This document shows, piece after piece, positions 1 through 12,900 of a stretch of DNA of 64,000 bases. Location of the stretch: positions 15,410,076 through 15,474,075 of the forward strand of contig OU452229.1 in the NCBI GenBank assembly GCA_911728455.2. The letters run 5' to 3'. Source of the stretch: Marthasterias glacialis (taxonomy: Eukaryota > Echinodermata > Asteroidea > Forcipulatida > Asteriidae). A program made the translations under genes and the position numbers. The notes beneath the pieces are model-generated. The model had not been told where the DNA came from. It made no database searches and worked only from the letters and a program-made list of their open reading frames with translations. Position 1 is the stretch's first letter. Every line of letters begins with the position of its first letter.

Positions 1-959
1 TGTTGAGCATTGCATGCAACATGGATGAATTCGCTGTGTCAATGAATAGCGAGAGGTTTATCACACTTTCCAGAATCAGTCTGAATGAATCTTTCCAATG
101 GTTATTTTCACATTGAAAAAACACGAAAACATTTTTTTTTTGCCTTACACCTTGTCTACGCTGTTCGAGTGACTTTCGGTTATAGCGGCTTGTTACAAAT
201 TTTTACTTGGATACGACAGTCTCACCTCCTATGTTCACACGCGAAAAAGGGACGCACTTCGCCATCACTTCGCTTAAGCCTGTAACTTGCTGTCTTTCAA
301 CTGAATTATATAAGCAGCTTAAGTGAAGGGCAAAGGTCAAGTCCGCCACTTATCAATTTTTATGGACCAAGATGATAGTGTGAAGTTTATACTGGTATAG
401 TCTATCTTTAACAAGTATACATGAGATTGTCAAAATTCTTTTCTTATTCAACAGACGTCCTTGATTCATTCATTCATTATACTCTTTGATGCACCCGGAA
501 GATTTTCATCAACCCCGACACATGACAGCAACTGTGAAACCTCGCACCAAGCCTTATGGGGCCCTTCTGTTTTCGCAATATCAATATTTGATGACCCTTT
601 CACTTGTTTCATTTTGCCCCTCTCTCATGGCCGCTGTCTGACACTTAAGTGACAAATCTAATGTGACAGCCGGCGGTCTCATCACAGTTTGCTTCACCAC
701 CCATCCCAGATGACTGGTCTTGGATTACCACTTCGAGGTATCGGCAAGTGTGAAGACTGGATGGACTTAGAAGTCAGAGATCGAGTGCAAGATTAGGCCG
801 CGATCAAATTTGATGGAATGACTTCCAAATATTTCCTGGTAGATTGACGTATGGTTGACGTACGGCGGAAGAAATGTAAACTTTGCCATCGTAAATGAAG
901 AGGAACAACTCACAATCAGATGCCTGTCATGTTATGACTAGATAGGCTTTTGGTTGTGG

Positions 960-1090
960 ATATTACGACGTTTGCACTATGTCACCATTACAACGACGTT
1001 CGCATTCTGTTCGTCATTACATCGACGTTCGCATTTTGTTCATCATTACAACGACGTTCGCATTTTGTTCATCATTACAACGACGTTTGA
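960..1090. repeat. 29-bp minisatellite, about 3.6 clear copies plus a degenerate one
   Basis: A unit containing cattacaacgacgttcgcat followed by a T-rich segment repeats at 986, 1015, 1044 and 1073 with only a few substitutions. A decayed copy precedes it from about 960. The spacing is exactly 29 bases. Confidence 0.9.
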
Positions 1091-1885
1091 CTTGGGTCGT
1101 GCTGTTACGATATTCGCAAAAGTGTATACTATTATATCAATCGCATATTATTGTTATTTTAAAATATGCAACTTCACAGTAGTAACACTTTGAAAAGTGC
1201 GAAATTCCCCCTTAACGTACTTGAGAATTCCTGACAACGCATCTTACACAATTTAGACTAGTTTATAACAATGTAGTCTAGCAAACTGATGCATCTGGGC
1301 ACTGGAAAATATGCACGCAGGCTTGCAGCTGCGCGAGTCAGGGGCTAGATCATGCGGTACATATTGGTTGAACGGTGCGGATTTCCATTTTTAATTCACT
1401 TTGACCACTATGTCTATTTGAACAAGGGGCTTTGACAAATTTGTCCACAGACAGCTGTTGACACGAACAGGCGAATATAATAGTACGAATACCTCCAACG
1501 GTGTCACGTCGTAAACACTACCAAGTCACAATCAAATCTTCGTGGATAGGTGTAATATAATATAACTTTTGGTGTTCTTCGATGTTACCGAATCGTAGTA
1601 AGTTGTTGGCTTGACTGTGCTAAAATTGGAATTGGAGAACTTTGCAATATTAAGTTTGGAATAAAAACTGACTAACCTTTAGAAATGTAAATTAACTCCT
1701 CACAGTAAACTACTTTTTTTTTGCCAGAGGGAATACTTTTCAGGGTGCGGGGGAAGGGGGAGTTCCTAAAACGAAAAAGTTCGTGATTTTGCAATATAAA
1801 TGTACCACGTTCCCCTCATCATCACCAGATAAAACAAAATGTTTTTACTCCGTTTGGTATTTACTATAATAGGTACACAGATTAG

Positions 1886-1956
1886 CAACAAACAAACAAA
1901 CAAACAAACAAACAAACAAACAAACAAACAACCCAACAAACAAACAAACAAACAAA
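1886..1956. repeat. (ACAA)n microsatellite
   Basis: About 17 tandem tetranucleotide units with one acccaac interruption near 1931. The same interruption type recurs in the larger array at 46493-46823. Long open frames over the array are compositional artefacts. Confidence 0.95.
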
Positions 1957-3760
1957 TCAGTTGTCTTAAAGACATTACGCTCAAGAATAAATTAAGGAGA
2001 TTTCATCAACTAAGAAAGTTACCATGTGATGAACTACCGGTATCACGAAAGCAGTGTTACGCTTATATAAACACATACAAAGTAGCGTCAACCGAGATCG
2101 TTCCCATACACATTTTTAGCCTGGTCTGGTTCCAGCTGCTTCGTCAGTCTTTTTTTTTACGGAACAACACCCGATTTGTTTAAGTTCATCACCCGCTGGA
2201 GCCGGAGCTTTCATGAGTGACGGGTATTTTCTTAAGTAATTTCCACTGGGGCAAGACGGGCGATCCAGGGAGGGGTGAAAAAAGGTCGAAACAACAGTGT
2301 CGTTGAAGATTGTGAATAGGCCTATGCTTCGTACAACAAAAAAACAGCGTACAATATTCACAGCTTTAGTTTGTCAAGGTGATGATAACAATATCAAAAC
2401 CGATCAGAGATTTCATCTTTTTGAAAAGAAAAACATCAAATGCATTTCCTCAGTTGCGAGCATTTTTGATATAGCGACTATTTTCAAGATTTGTCACGGC
2501 TGATACATGTTATTACTTTATTTTATGTATTACCATTTTCGTTTTGGCAAACCAAAAGTGTTCAAGATTTTTTTTTATATAGATGTCTTTACATAACTCA
2601 TTATAACAAAAAGTTACTAAACCTTATGTTCTTTTCCCGGTCAATCTTAATGGCAGTTCACACACTGAGGCTATTAAGCCCAAAGTATTCAGACACAATC
2701 ATTAAGCACGGCTTACAGCGTCCAATTTCTTTCTTTCACGGCATCTTCTTCACCGGCGGTCCCCATCTACTATCATTTTCACTAGAGTGGGGAGTTTTCT
2801 AATCGGGGATTAATTAATTGCGCGGCCCAATCTGCTCAATTACTGCCGTATTACTGGATAATTCTGCACCGGAGTGTTAGTTTCACCGAAGAGGTTATCG
2901 CGGTCAGATTCAGAATAAGGCTTGACTATGGCCTTCTTCCCTAACACGCCAAAAGGGCCAGGCATGCTCAAGTGTCGCTTTCCTGGGACGGCAGCTGAAG
3001 CCGACCTCAGACATATCCAGTAACCAGTCTCCCAGGCCCAATTGATATCGCCTATACATGGGTACCTAACCAATTTCTGGCCTCCCAAGAGTAAAATCTA
3101 CATCTATTTACGGGTTCAACACAGCTGACCATCGTACAGTATAGTTCTTCCTATTTGCCTTTAAATGCAAAACTCGTTAGTAGGCCCTACGGTATTGTAT
3201 TGACAACTGAGCTTAGTGTGAAGTTCCTCGATAATTCGTGTATTGCCCTCTCACAAGAAGAGATGCAATTCTTCCTAAGGGGAAACCAAGGTGAAATTGG
3301 GTCACAATTATCAGACATTGAGCTGTTGAATTTCCAGAAGATTAAAGTCAGTTTGGACAGTGGCAATATGGATAGGGTAATTATGTTCACCCACAAAAAA
3401 AGAGGAAATGCATTATCAAACGTATTATCTGCGCAATTGCTCCTCGTTCCCAGCTGGTTCGTTTGTCTATGAACGTGCATCGGGAACACAAGGGAGGTAA
3501 ATTGTGCTACCTCGACTGCAGAACGATTTCCGGTAGAATGCAGCCTCTGAGCTTCATGGCATGAAAGAACATCAGGCAGGCTGTTTTTGCAATCGTAAAT
3601 TCATTCAAAAGCTTAAAATTTCTTCTGTTCTTTGCCATTCACCATACTTTATAAATACTTTATAAAAAACAAACAAAAAAAGCATTGCCTTAATATTGCT
3701 GAAGAGAATACAGGGCGCCCTCTTGTGTACAAGTTAATAAAGACATCACCGATAACTTAC

Positions 3761-3935
3761 TCTGATAATACTGGAATGAATCGTCCTCATCAGGTTCGAA
3801 TGGGTGGTCTGGTTCGCGGAAAGAGTGCAGTCCAAAATCAGTGATCTTCACCACAAATCGATTATCGACAACGCAATTTGAGGATTTGAGGTTACCGTGG
3901 GTCTGTATTACGCTGTTCTGAAGATAATGCATGCC
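3761..3935 (-). CDS. NPR1-like: NPR-type guanylate cyclase exon: kinase-homology catalytic-loop and DFG region
   Basis: This 175-nt exon is 58 codons plus one base (phase 0 in, phase 1 out): [20 protein letters not shown], then [20 protein letters not shown] and an acidic tail ending [17 protein letters not shown] replaces the HRD catalytic loop of active kinases: the aspartate is absent, as in all receptor guanylate cyclases, so the domain is a pseudokinase. The DFG metal motif is intact. Acceptor tttctttag; donor CAGA|gtaagt. The next exon should begin near a (K/R)LLWTAPELLR motif, which is not found between 1 and 3760. This is the last coding piece in the window. Confidence 0.96.
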
Positions 3936-6900
3936 CTAAAGAAAAAGAAGATAATCCATATCAATCAAGCTGTTACCAGCTAAAGTAATAAACTTAATTA
4001 AATTGCAAACAAATAAACTATTTCTAAAACGAATTAAAATTGATGATGTAAATTTGGAAGTAACACAAAAAGTACCCTGTATCATATAACACCAAAGTAG
4101 ATGACTGGCATTTGATTGGAGGATTTAAGTAGATCATTGTCATTTGGTTGGAGGATTGTTGGTCACGCGGCATTCATTAATCAAACCATTACATGGTCTA
4201 CGTCATAAACCTTGCATTTTGGTACTATTCACCACATACCACAACACCAGTGTGTTATACACAGCAATACAAAACGCCCTCAAAGCGGATGACAAAATAC
4301 ATTCTTATTCCTATAGTTTTATCCTCCTGGAAAATGACACAAAAATATACTTTGATGGTATGTAAAACATATAATAAACGTTTTGGAATCGTTAAATGGA
4401 GAGAATAATGATTTTCATTTGTTGAAAGGTGGCGTATTCCATTCAACTTGGCTTCGCTTGAATGGAACATTCTATCTTCCAACTCAAGGAAATATTCTCA
4501 TACACTTTCATATTAACCATTGCTACAAATATTGTTAAATCATACACTGTGTATTTTGACAATAACACCGTTCGAATAATTAAACATAATGATCGAGTAA
4601 AAGTATGACTGTATATTAAAACTAATGATGTCTCGCCCCGGCTCAACATCAGTAAAGTGCCTGTAAATGCTTCAATTCCTTTCACAAATACAGACAATCA
4701 TATGTAATAACCTGTGAAAATGTCAGCTTTTTTTCGTTGTTTCATTTGCGAGAAAACGCTAAAAATGTATTCAGCCCTTCTGTACGCATTCTTAGGCAGA
4801 GTTTTGGTCACATGAGACGGAAATTAATTTCTGGATCTTATTTAATTCATTTGTATAAACGATAGCACTTCAGGCAGAAATATTTAAAGGAAAGTTCTAC
4901 AATCATTTATCTTTTTACCATGTAGGGTATATGTAAATCTGTGAACATTTATGTTTTTCTTTCTTACCAATGTTGACCTGGGGCTTTAAGTGAGGACTGC
5001 TTATTTTAATCACTTCTCTTTACCTGTTCTGAATTTGAGTTAGCCTAATAGTTTTGCCGAGAAAAAAAATTCAATCATTAATTATTGATTATGTGTATAT
5101 TAAATCACAGAGGCTTTCCCCTACTTCCGAGCTATTTCCCACGTTGAAAGAATTTAAACTGGGTACTGGCGGTAGGACTTGATTACTGGAAGCCTACATG
5201 TAAAAATTGTGTTTGTATACAAGTCAAGGACCGCCGTTGTCCGTGCTGTGACGCCCTAAGCCTGAAGCGGGCCTATAGTCCGGCACTCATTGGCGGTCTA
5301 CATCCCCCCAGAGCCACAGGGTGAACCTGAAGGGACCCGCGATGCAATTATGGAATTTGCATTTGCTTTGAGCCAGAATCACCCTGTGGGAAATAAGCAT
5401 GTTTGATTTGTCCTTGTTTTACGTTTAAAGGGGCTGCAACCGCGTCCCAACCGGTATTTTACGAAATCGGGCTGAAGAGAGCTAATTCTGATCATAATGG
5501 CAGTGTACACAAATCAAGGCTATTATGATGATTTTCGGCGAGTGGACGATAATATAAAATATTAATATTTATCGATATCTATAATGCATTAGAAATTTCC
5601 AAAAGTTAATTGTCTGTTGGACTCAAACTGCTTGTAAACTTTTTATTTTTTATTTATTATTATCATTTTTTCTTTGCTGGTTAAACTAATTTTCATTTCC
5701 GCACAAAAATCCGAAATTTCAGTCAGTTCTGATTGTCTCCGGACAATTAAAAGGTGCTTTCTTCATCACGCAGGGTACCAGTCACACCTTCTCTGGAAAG
5801 CAAAGTGTGAGACCTACAGTAGAAGTTGATCTTCCACGATTATAACAACGCTCTGCTTTAACAAAAATGCATCACGCACTTAAAAAGCTTACCTTGACTA
5901 TGTCGTACAAAAGGGAATACTTGAACATGTCATCCAATTCGATAGAGTCATTTTCCAAAATATCCTGTAGCAAGTCAAACAAATAAAAAAAAACCACGTC
6001 AATATTAGATAAGCTGTTTAATTGAATTTAATATAGTAATCATGTAATTAGTTTATGGTTTAAAATGAAACTAATTAGTGCACAAGATTCAACAATCCTT
6101 CTTTCATTATCTTTTTTTAATAATAATATTTTACAACACGGCTGTTTTCATCTTAAACAAAACAACACGAATCCTGCGGTTAGTTAACATCAGTATTCTG
6201 GGGAAAACGCTCCTGCGGAAGTGTGCATCGGGAAGTGAATTGTATTAAACTAAACTTACCCACCGAATTTTCTTTTACTACATTGTCGGTGCTGTATTAA
6301 ATTCGTAATTAAATTTTCTCATTAATTAAAAGTCGTGGCACTCTTCCGTTTGATCAACAACAGATGTGACAATAGCTTTATTTACGTTGCAATCACCATT
6401 TCATAACGTGAGTAGAATTGTACAAACACGTGCAGTTAGTTTTGTCTGCAATAATTTAGTTTTGGCGCCGGAGTGATTGTCTCAATCGGCACTCTAGAGG
6501 GCGTGCTCCATTTGTAAATCTCGAAGTAGAAACAAATTACAATACACAACAAAACATTAATTTACAATATTTCAGTAGGGATGCTATCAGTGTTTATGAC
6601 TTGATTGGAAAGCGAAGCGCATCGTTGAAAAATTTAATTTTGAGAAGATCCCTACACAAATCCGATCAGTGAGAGTTCGAGAAAACCTTTGAAAAAGAAA
6701 ACTACAAAAAACAAAGTAACACACCTCATACAAAAAAAACCCATAGCCTTTCAAATTATAAGATATTTCACTTCTGGAAACAGAGACTGAAATGTTTAGT
6801 ACAAAAACAGAAAACTGCTACAGGTCGATAACTTCGATAACAGAAAACCCATTGAATGTATCGGGTACATAATGCTACACATTTTTTGCAGAAGAAGTGA

Positions 6901-9900
6901 ACGCGCTGTACCTGACAGAGCTTCAATAAACTCCACATCAATATCTTCATGCCATAAAACTGTACTAAACATTTCAGCCTTGATAAAAAACTTGACTAAA
7001 ATATATCCATAATTTAAAAATGAAAAAAGATAGAAAAAAAGTTGGACCTTAATGTAGGTTGGACCTTTGTGCACACCCCCGTGTTCCCCCCCCCCTTTTT
7101 CTTCTTCTTTTCTCTCTTCAATGCACACAATGTTGATGAAGCCGTGCAGGTCCTTGTTGTGGAAAAATGCGTCATTCCGAAAAACAACTACGTAAAAAAA
7201 AAGAAGAAGAAAAAAAACCGCCTCGTGACAAGAATCCTGTCTCGAAAATCATTATTCGGCTAACTCGATTAAAGGCTCGTTTAACAACCGCTTAAAAAAG
7301 TCAATGTTCCCGAAGTAGTCCATGATAACTTTGTCTCTCTCCGAAAGAATCATTAATAAGACAAAAATCCATTCTCGGGAGGTTTAATCAAATCTAGCGA
7401 CCCGGTGACGAAGGAACAAATCAGAAACGAAATAAAAAAAGATTACAGAAACAAGGTCATTTCGGTAAACACAGTGGCGTCTACTTCAAGGTTTAGCACG
7501 CCAGAATAAAGAACGAAGCGCGCTCTAGGGAGGAAAAAATTATTTGATCTTTGAGATAAGACATCTTCATTTTACGAAAATTAATTCCAAGGCCCCTGGA
7601 AAGCCTTTTATCACTTCTTTACTGGGCCAAGGATACACGATTTCCAATGGTGGAATTAACATCTTGTGGACCCTCAGTCCGTATCAACCTGCATGCGGAT
7701 ATAGAGGGTGTCCAGACATTGTATAATGCAATAGCCGTGGAGGGAAAAACGATGTTGTTAACATCATCCGGAGAAGTTGGTTCTAATTTAATGTGCTTTC
7801 AGTGTAAACGTGGATTGTATGTAGAATTTGCGCCAGCAGGCGATGATCTCTGTCGACACAAGAAGGAATGCAAACAGATGGAAGTACATGTGCGCTTTTT
7901 TGAACAGCGGTAAATAAATGCCAGTATTTCTGATAGACCGTGTGTAGGTGTTGATTGTAAAAAATCTATCACATGTAAAGAGGAATCATAGCATATGACC
8001 TTTCCATACTACCATGTTATATAGACAAACTGAAATAACCATCTGATGATTTCGTTCAGCAGGCTATTACAATAGGCTTTATATTGTTTTACATTGAACT
8101 ACCTTCCTATAGTATTATCAAAAAGAATCGGCCCGCCATTTTACTCTCACATAGAGGACTAACAGAGTTTCCTAAAACGTGCGATGCATATATTTACATT
8201 CCCAATGTCAAACTAATGTTTAGATTCAATTTCCGTGATTTAAACGATTGTGTATAGCGTCGATTGCATCTCGATAGACCATCATTGCCGGCGGCGGTAC
8301 TACACAAATCGTGTGGTAGTTACCTATTCATTGGATGGAATAATATTTGCATCGTCGTCATGAAGTGGAATTCGTCTTAATAAACCACCTCAGCTGTAGG
8401 GGCAAGTCTACCTTTAGCATTTTTTCCCCTGGAAACTTAGGCTAATTTCAATCTATGAAAATGTTTTTAATATTTCAACCTTTTAGAGTTTCTTGAGGCC
8501 TAGTTAAACAAGAACTCGGCTCTGTTCGAATTAATTAGTTTTTTGGTCATTTCACAATCTCTCTTCGATGTCGACACCGCACCGAGGTGTGTTCACGTTT
8601 GTTGTTGTTATATCTATCTAGGCCAGCATCTCGACTAATACAGTTACAGCGGTAGCGGCGTGGCCCATGTTATACTTAAAGAGACAATTTACTACCCTAA
8701 AAAAAAAAACCCCAAAAACAAAACAACAACAACAATAACCAAACAAACAAGACTTTTTTTTTAAGTCACTACCTAATCATAAGGAGAGGATTTGAACAAG
8801 TCCACACCCACAAAGGATTTGGAACTTTCCATGTTGTGGTGATTCCTTTTACACCACGTGCTCTTTTCATAAAGGTCACAGCTCATGATACAGTCGTACA
8901 ATTTGCTACCGCAAACTTTACCGTTTGCAAGTCTACACTTGTAACTTGGCGCGCAAATCTCTTGTGATTCCTCACTTACCTGTAAACTGCCCTTCGGACA
9001 ATACTCTGTCATGACACTGATGTTGGGTGCATCTATACAAGCTCCTATAAACTTCGTCACGTGATCATGTGAAATGTCTCTCATCTGAAACAACATTGGT
9101 AGCCATTTAGGGTTAATCTTGAACTGACAGATCAACGGGTAAGCAAGAATGAGATCATGTTACTTGTTTCGGGTATACTTTGTGTTGTTTTGTAACATAT
9201 TAAAAAGGCAAAAATGGGAGTTGCGTGGCAGATCATGAAATGTATTTTTTCAACGCAATCCTTGGAAATGCACCTTTGTGTCCCGGTTAACCTTATTTTC
9301 AATTTTCATTTTGCCATTTTCAAGGGTATTGTGGTGCCCTTTTCGGTTTTAATGCTTATGCGAATTTCCATATTAATGAGCAAGGGTGATGTCATATTAG
9401 GCAGAAACCTCAATGAGGCAATTAGTTCATGCCCTAAAATTTTGACAAAATTTGGGACATTTCGCTGTCGTAATTTTTCTTTTCTTTTGTGTTTTGTTGT
9501 GTCACTTCATTGCAGTAAGCCAATGGGCAACTTTTTCTCACAAATGCTTTGATAAGCATTTGATTTTGTTCACAATTTCATGATTTTCAACAGAAAACCA
9601 CAGTGTCTCCCTTGAATGACATGACGGCAACAGCGCCCCCAGTTGTCCGAAAAAGCACGTTCAAATGTTTAAAGAAGTGCACTTTTTCATAAACTTAACC
9701 CAAAAAAGGATGACATTATAGTTTTCATATACTTAAGGGGATTACAAAGCAGCACAAAATATATTCCTAAGAAACATTCCCTTTAGGGACCCTTAAAAAA
9801 AATACCTTATTTCATAAAAATTTCATAAATTCAAAGACATATATGCACAGACTTCTGCATTTCATGTGGTTTAATTTTAGGGTGAGCGAGTGATTGATGT

Positions 9901-12900
9901 TAATTACCATGTATTTCAAACCAAAATTTGATCACGTAAGGATAATGCGTTATTTTGAGAAAATTACTTTTGATCTTCCTGAGCGACCAATGTTCACACT
10001 CTGCAGTTTTTATACTGTTCTAATTACAGCCAGACACTAAGACATGAATAATTCATCTAACGGGACTTTATATTTGTGTGTGTGAAATAATTATGGATAA
10101 ATAACGGGATGACTCGACTTTCTTGGGGGCATGATCTTACAAGAGGAACTTCTGATTATTCAGAGTTGCTTTAAAGAGTGTTTCCCACCAGGGCCAAATC
10201 CACAGAGCTGCTTAAGCAGAACAACAATTGCTTAAGCAAAAAAAAAAAAAAAAAAAAAAAAAAACAGGATACCAGTCAATGATGGTACATGTGACATCGT
10301 ATTTTTGGCCGGTCACCTTATTCTGGTAAGCATACTTTTGTTGTGCTTGAGCTACTTTGTGTGCTTAAGCAGCTCTATGAAATTGGCCACGAGAGAGTAG
10401 ACGATGTCTTTACACTCGGTCTAAAGATATTTTGATTTAAAATATCTGGTGATGTTAAAAATGTGAATATTGCACTCTTTGGAGTATATAGATATCTTTA
10501 TGAACATTATTGTCAAACGGGCCTGATCCCTACTTGTATCATTATATACAATTGAAGGTGAATTAAAAACGGTGTATACGTTCCTGCTGAGATGCCCCCG
10601 GCCCCCGTTTTTAAAGTCACTTCTTTATATTTTGCCATGTAGGCTGTAGTCTTCCCCTGAACTGCTACTTTAATTTTATTTGTTTAGAGGTATACTTCCC
10701 AACTGTGTTCTTGAGGAGGAAACTCCAGGGTGAGTGACTTGAAAGGGAGACTTACATGCTTCAGTTCAATCAAGACGTTTCTCGTGAGCTCTACCCGGAT
10801 TCTATTGACCTTTTTGATAGCGATGATGTTTCCCTGCGGGTCGAACACGAAAATGGGTCAAGACATATATAATCAACTTTGCCTTGTAATCTGAAAGCAC
10901 ACTGCACATGCCGGCAGCACTCCTCGTCCGTCTTAGCAAAATGAATATAAAAAACCCACACATTATAAAACAGAGTTAAGTAAATATTCCCTAGTCACCG
11001 ACGCTTGGATTTTATTGTGAAGGAACTTTCGTCGCTTTGAGACACAATGAATCAAAATTGGCGCTGGGATATAAATGCCAACTAAAAAACAGAACGTTTA
11101 TCAACATAATCAACGGCGAGGTGGGAATTCCATCTTCAAAAACCTTCAAGATTATTTCTTAAAGGCAAACAATCCGAATTATTTCCTTTTCTTTATATTT
11201 CTGACGAAAGCAGGAAATTTGATTTGTGAGTAATAACGACTACCAGTGTAAATCAATTTAATGATTTGTTTGGGCAAGAATAAATACCAAAGAGTCAGAA
11301 GTCGTTTATCTTATGAGGGTCGTTAACGCCTTAGAGAGAAGAAACATGTTTCCGAAGGCGAGTACAAAATATGAGCAACAAAAACAGCTGTACTGCAAAA
11401 ACTGGGGTGTTAAATTGATTCTCTTGGTATCTATATGCGACAACACCGACATGGTGTTAGTTATCCCCATTGCTTTATCGTTGGTAAAATTAACACCATG
11501 TCGGTGTTGTCACATCTAGATACCAAGAGAATAAATTTAACACCCCCAGTTTTTGCTGGGTATGTATGCTATGTTGAGGCTTTTAGAAAAACGTCTATGA
11601 AAAATGCCTGTCAACATCGGTCTGTTTTTCGCTAAACTGTATCCCCTGCACTAAATTGAACGTGTAAAAATATATGGACCACATGTGCACGGACTGATGC
11701 CTTTGACATGACCCACTTTCAAACTTGATTCGATTGAACAAACACAGCTCGTGGTACCGGCTAATGTTGTCTGTTTTCAGAGACGGGCTTGTCTGGGGGC
11801 CTTTCCCAGTGGATCAAACGCCACTAATTGCACGGCATAGTTCGAAGGGATGTACGTCTATAGCCCCGGTATAGTACACGAGTCCTTTCTTGTGGTTTCT
11901 TCAAGCGACTGAACGCCCCACCCCCACCCCGTTCTCCTCATTGTTGATATATTACACCACGGCAGCGTTTCAACCCGTTCAAAAGATAATATAGGTCGTG
12001 CAAACACTACGCTGCTTTACTTTTTAAAATTCGGTCCCTCAAATATTACCTTAACTGGCACTGCAAAAATGTATGGTATTAGGTGGGGGCGCATTTTATA
12101 TAGTACAATACACACTGACCCCATTGGCCTTTTTGAGATATGGCTGACACTACGGTATATCAGTACGGCACAGTTTGGTTTGGGTTGCATACTGACAAAT
12201 TTACCCTTGTATTAAAACCAAATAGTGCACTTGTAATGTGTCGACCATATCTCAAAAAGGCTAAATGCGCTTTCAGACAAACATTTGATCTCAATGTAAT
12301 TGAATTCAACCTAAAAAATAATCCTGGACCTGAGAAAGTTCAAACTTAATCGCAGTAACATGTTTAATGGCTTATCACTTGTGATGCTAAAAGGTGAAAC
12401 CTTCACGTTTACATTCGAATGCTAAATTGCATTTTCAATGGTATCTTTTCTTGTGAGTTTGGAAACTCTGATCACTACGGATTTTTTCCCTCAAGTAGTC
12501 ACTCCGACTTGGTATTGGAAGAAAAACTAAGACAATGTAATGTCCGCTTTTTGGCTCAGAATCTCACTCTTGGCGTGGCCCATTGACCCAACGAGACCAC
12601 GCACACTTGACCACGTGACATCCAATTGAAAAGAGATTACTATCCCCCCTATATAACAACGAAGGCGAATATTGTATAAAATAATTCTGGTTATAGTTTG
12701 GAATCCCACCTTATAGTAACCGGTTACAGTGAAGATTTGCTGATTGCCTCCCCACACGCTCTGACCGGAATCACCCTGTGAATATAAGAAGACAAGAATG
12801 GAGGTATTCAAGTACAGCACATGTCCGTTGTCTTATTTAACGTGTAATTCGATCAGTAAATCCCTTATTTCCACATTTAATGTATGCAAGCAATAACATA

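Larger units (their letters stand above)
1..3760 (-). other. Intron downstream of the last visible exon (partial)
   Basis: Non-coding on both strands as far as I can see. It holds a 29-bp minisatellite (960-1090) and an ACAA array (1886-1956). Open frames of 60-114 codons occur, but none resembles a known family and none has a splice-bounded match to the remaining kinase-homology or cyclase domains. The rest of the receptor must lie beyond position 1. Confidence 0.7.
10834..12709 (-). other. Intron with two foldback elements
   Basis: Holds the 162-bp foldback at 11395-11556 and the 137-bp foldback at 12126-12262. The rest is AT-rich sequence with no exon-like match. Confidence 0.7.

Noticed and set aside
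1-3760. Remaining kinase-homology and cyclase exons of the receptor
   Set aside because: No LLWTAPELLR-like, coiled-coil or cyclase signature (for example FSDIVGFT) found in any minus-strand frame.
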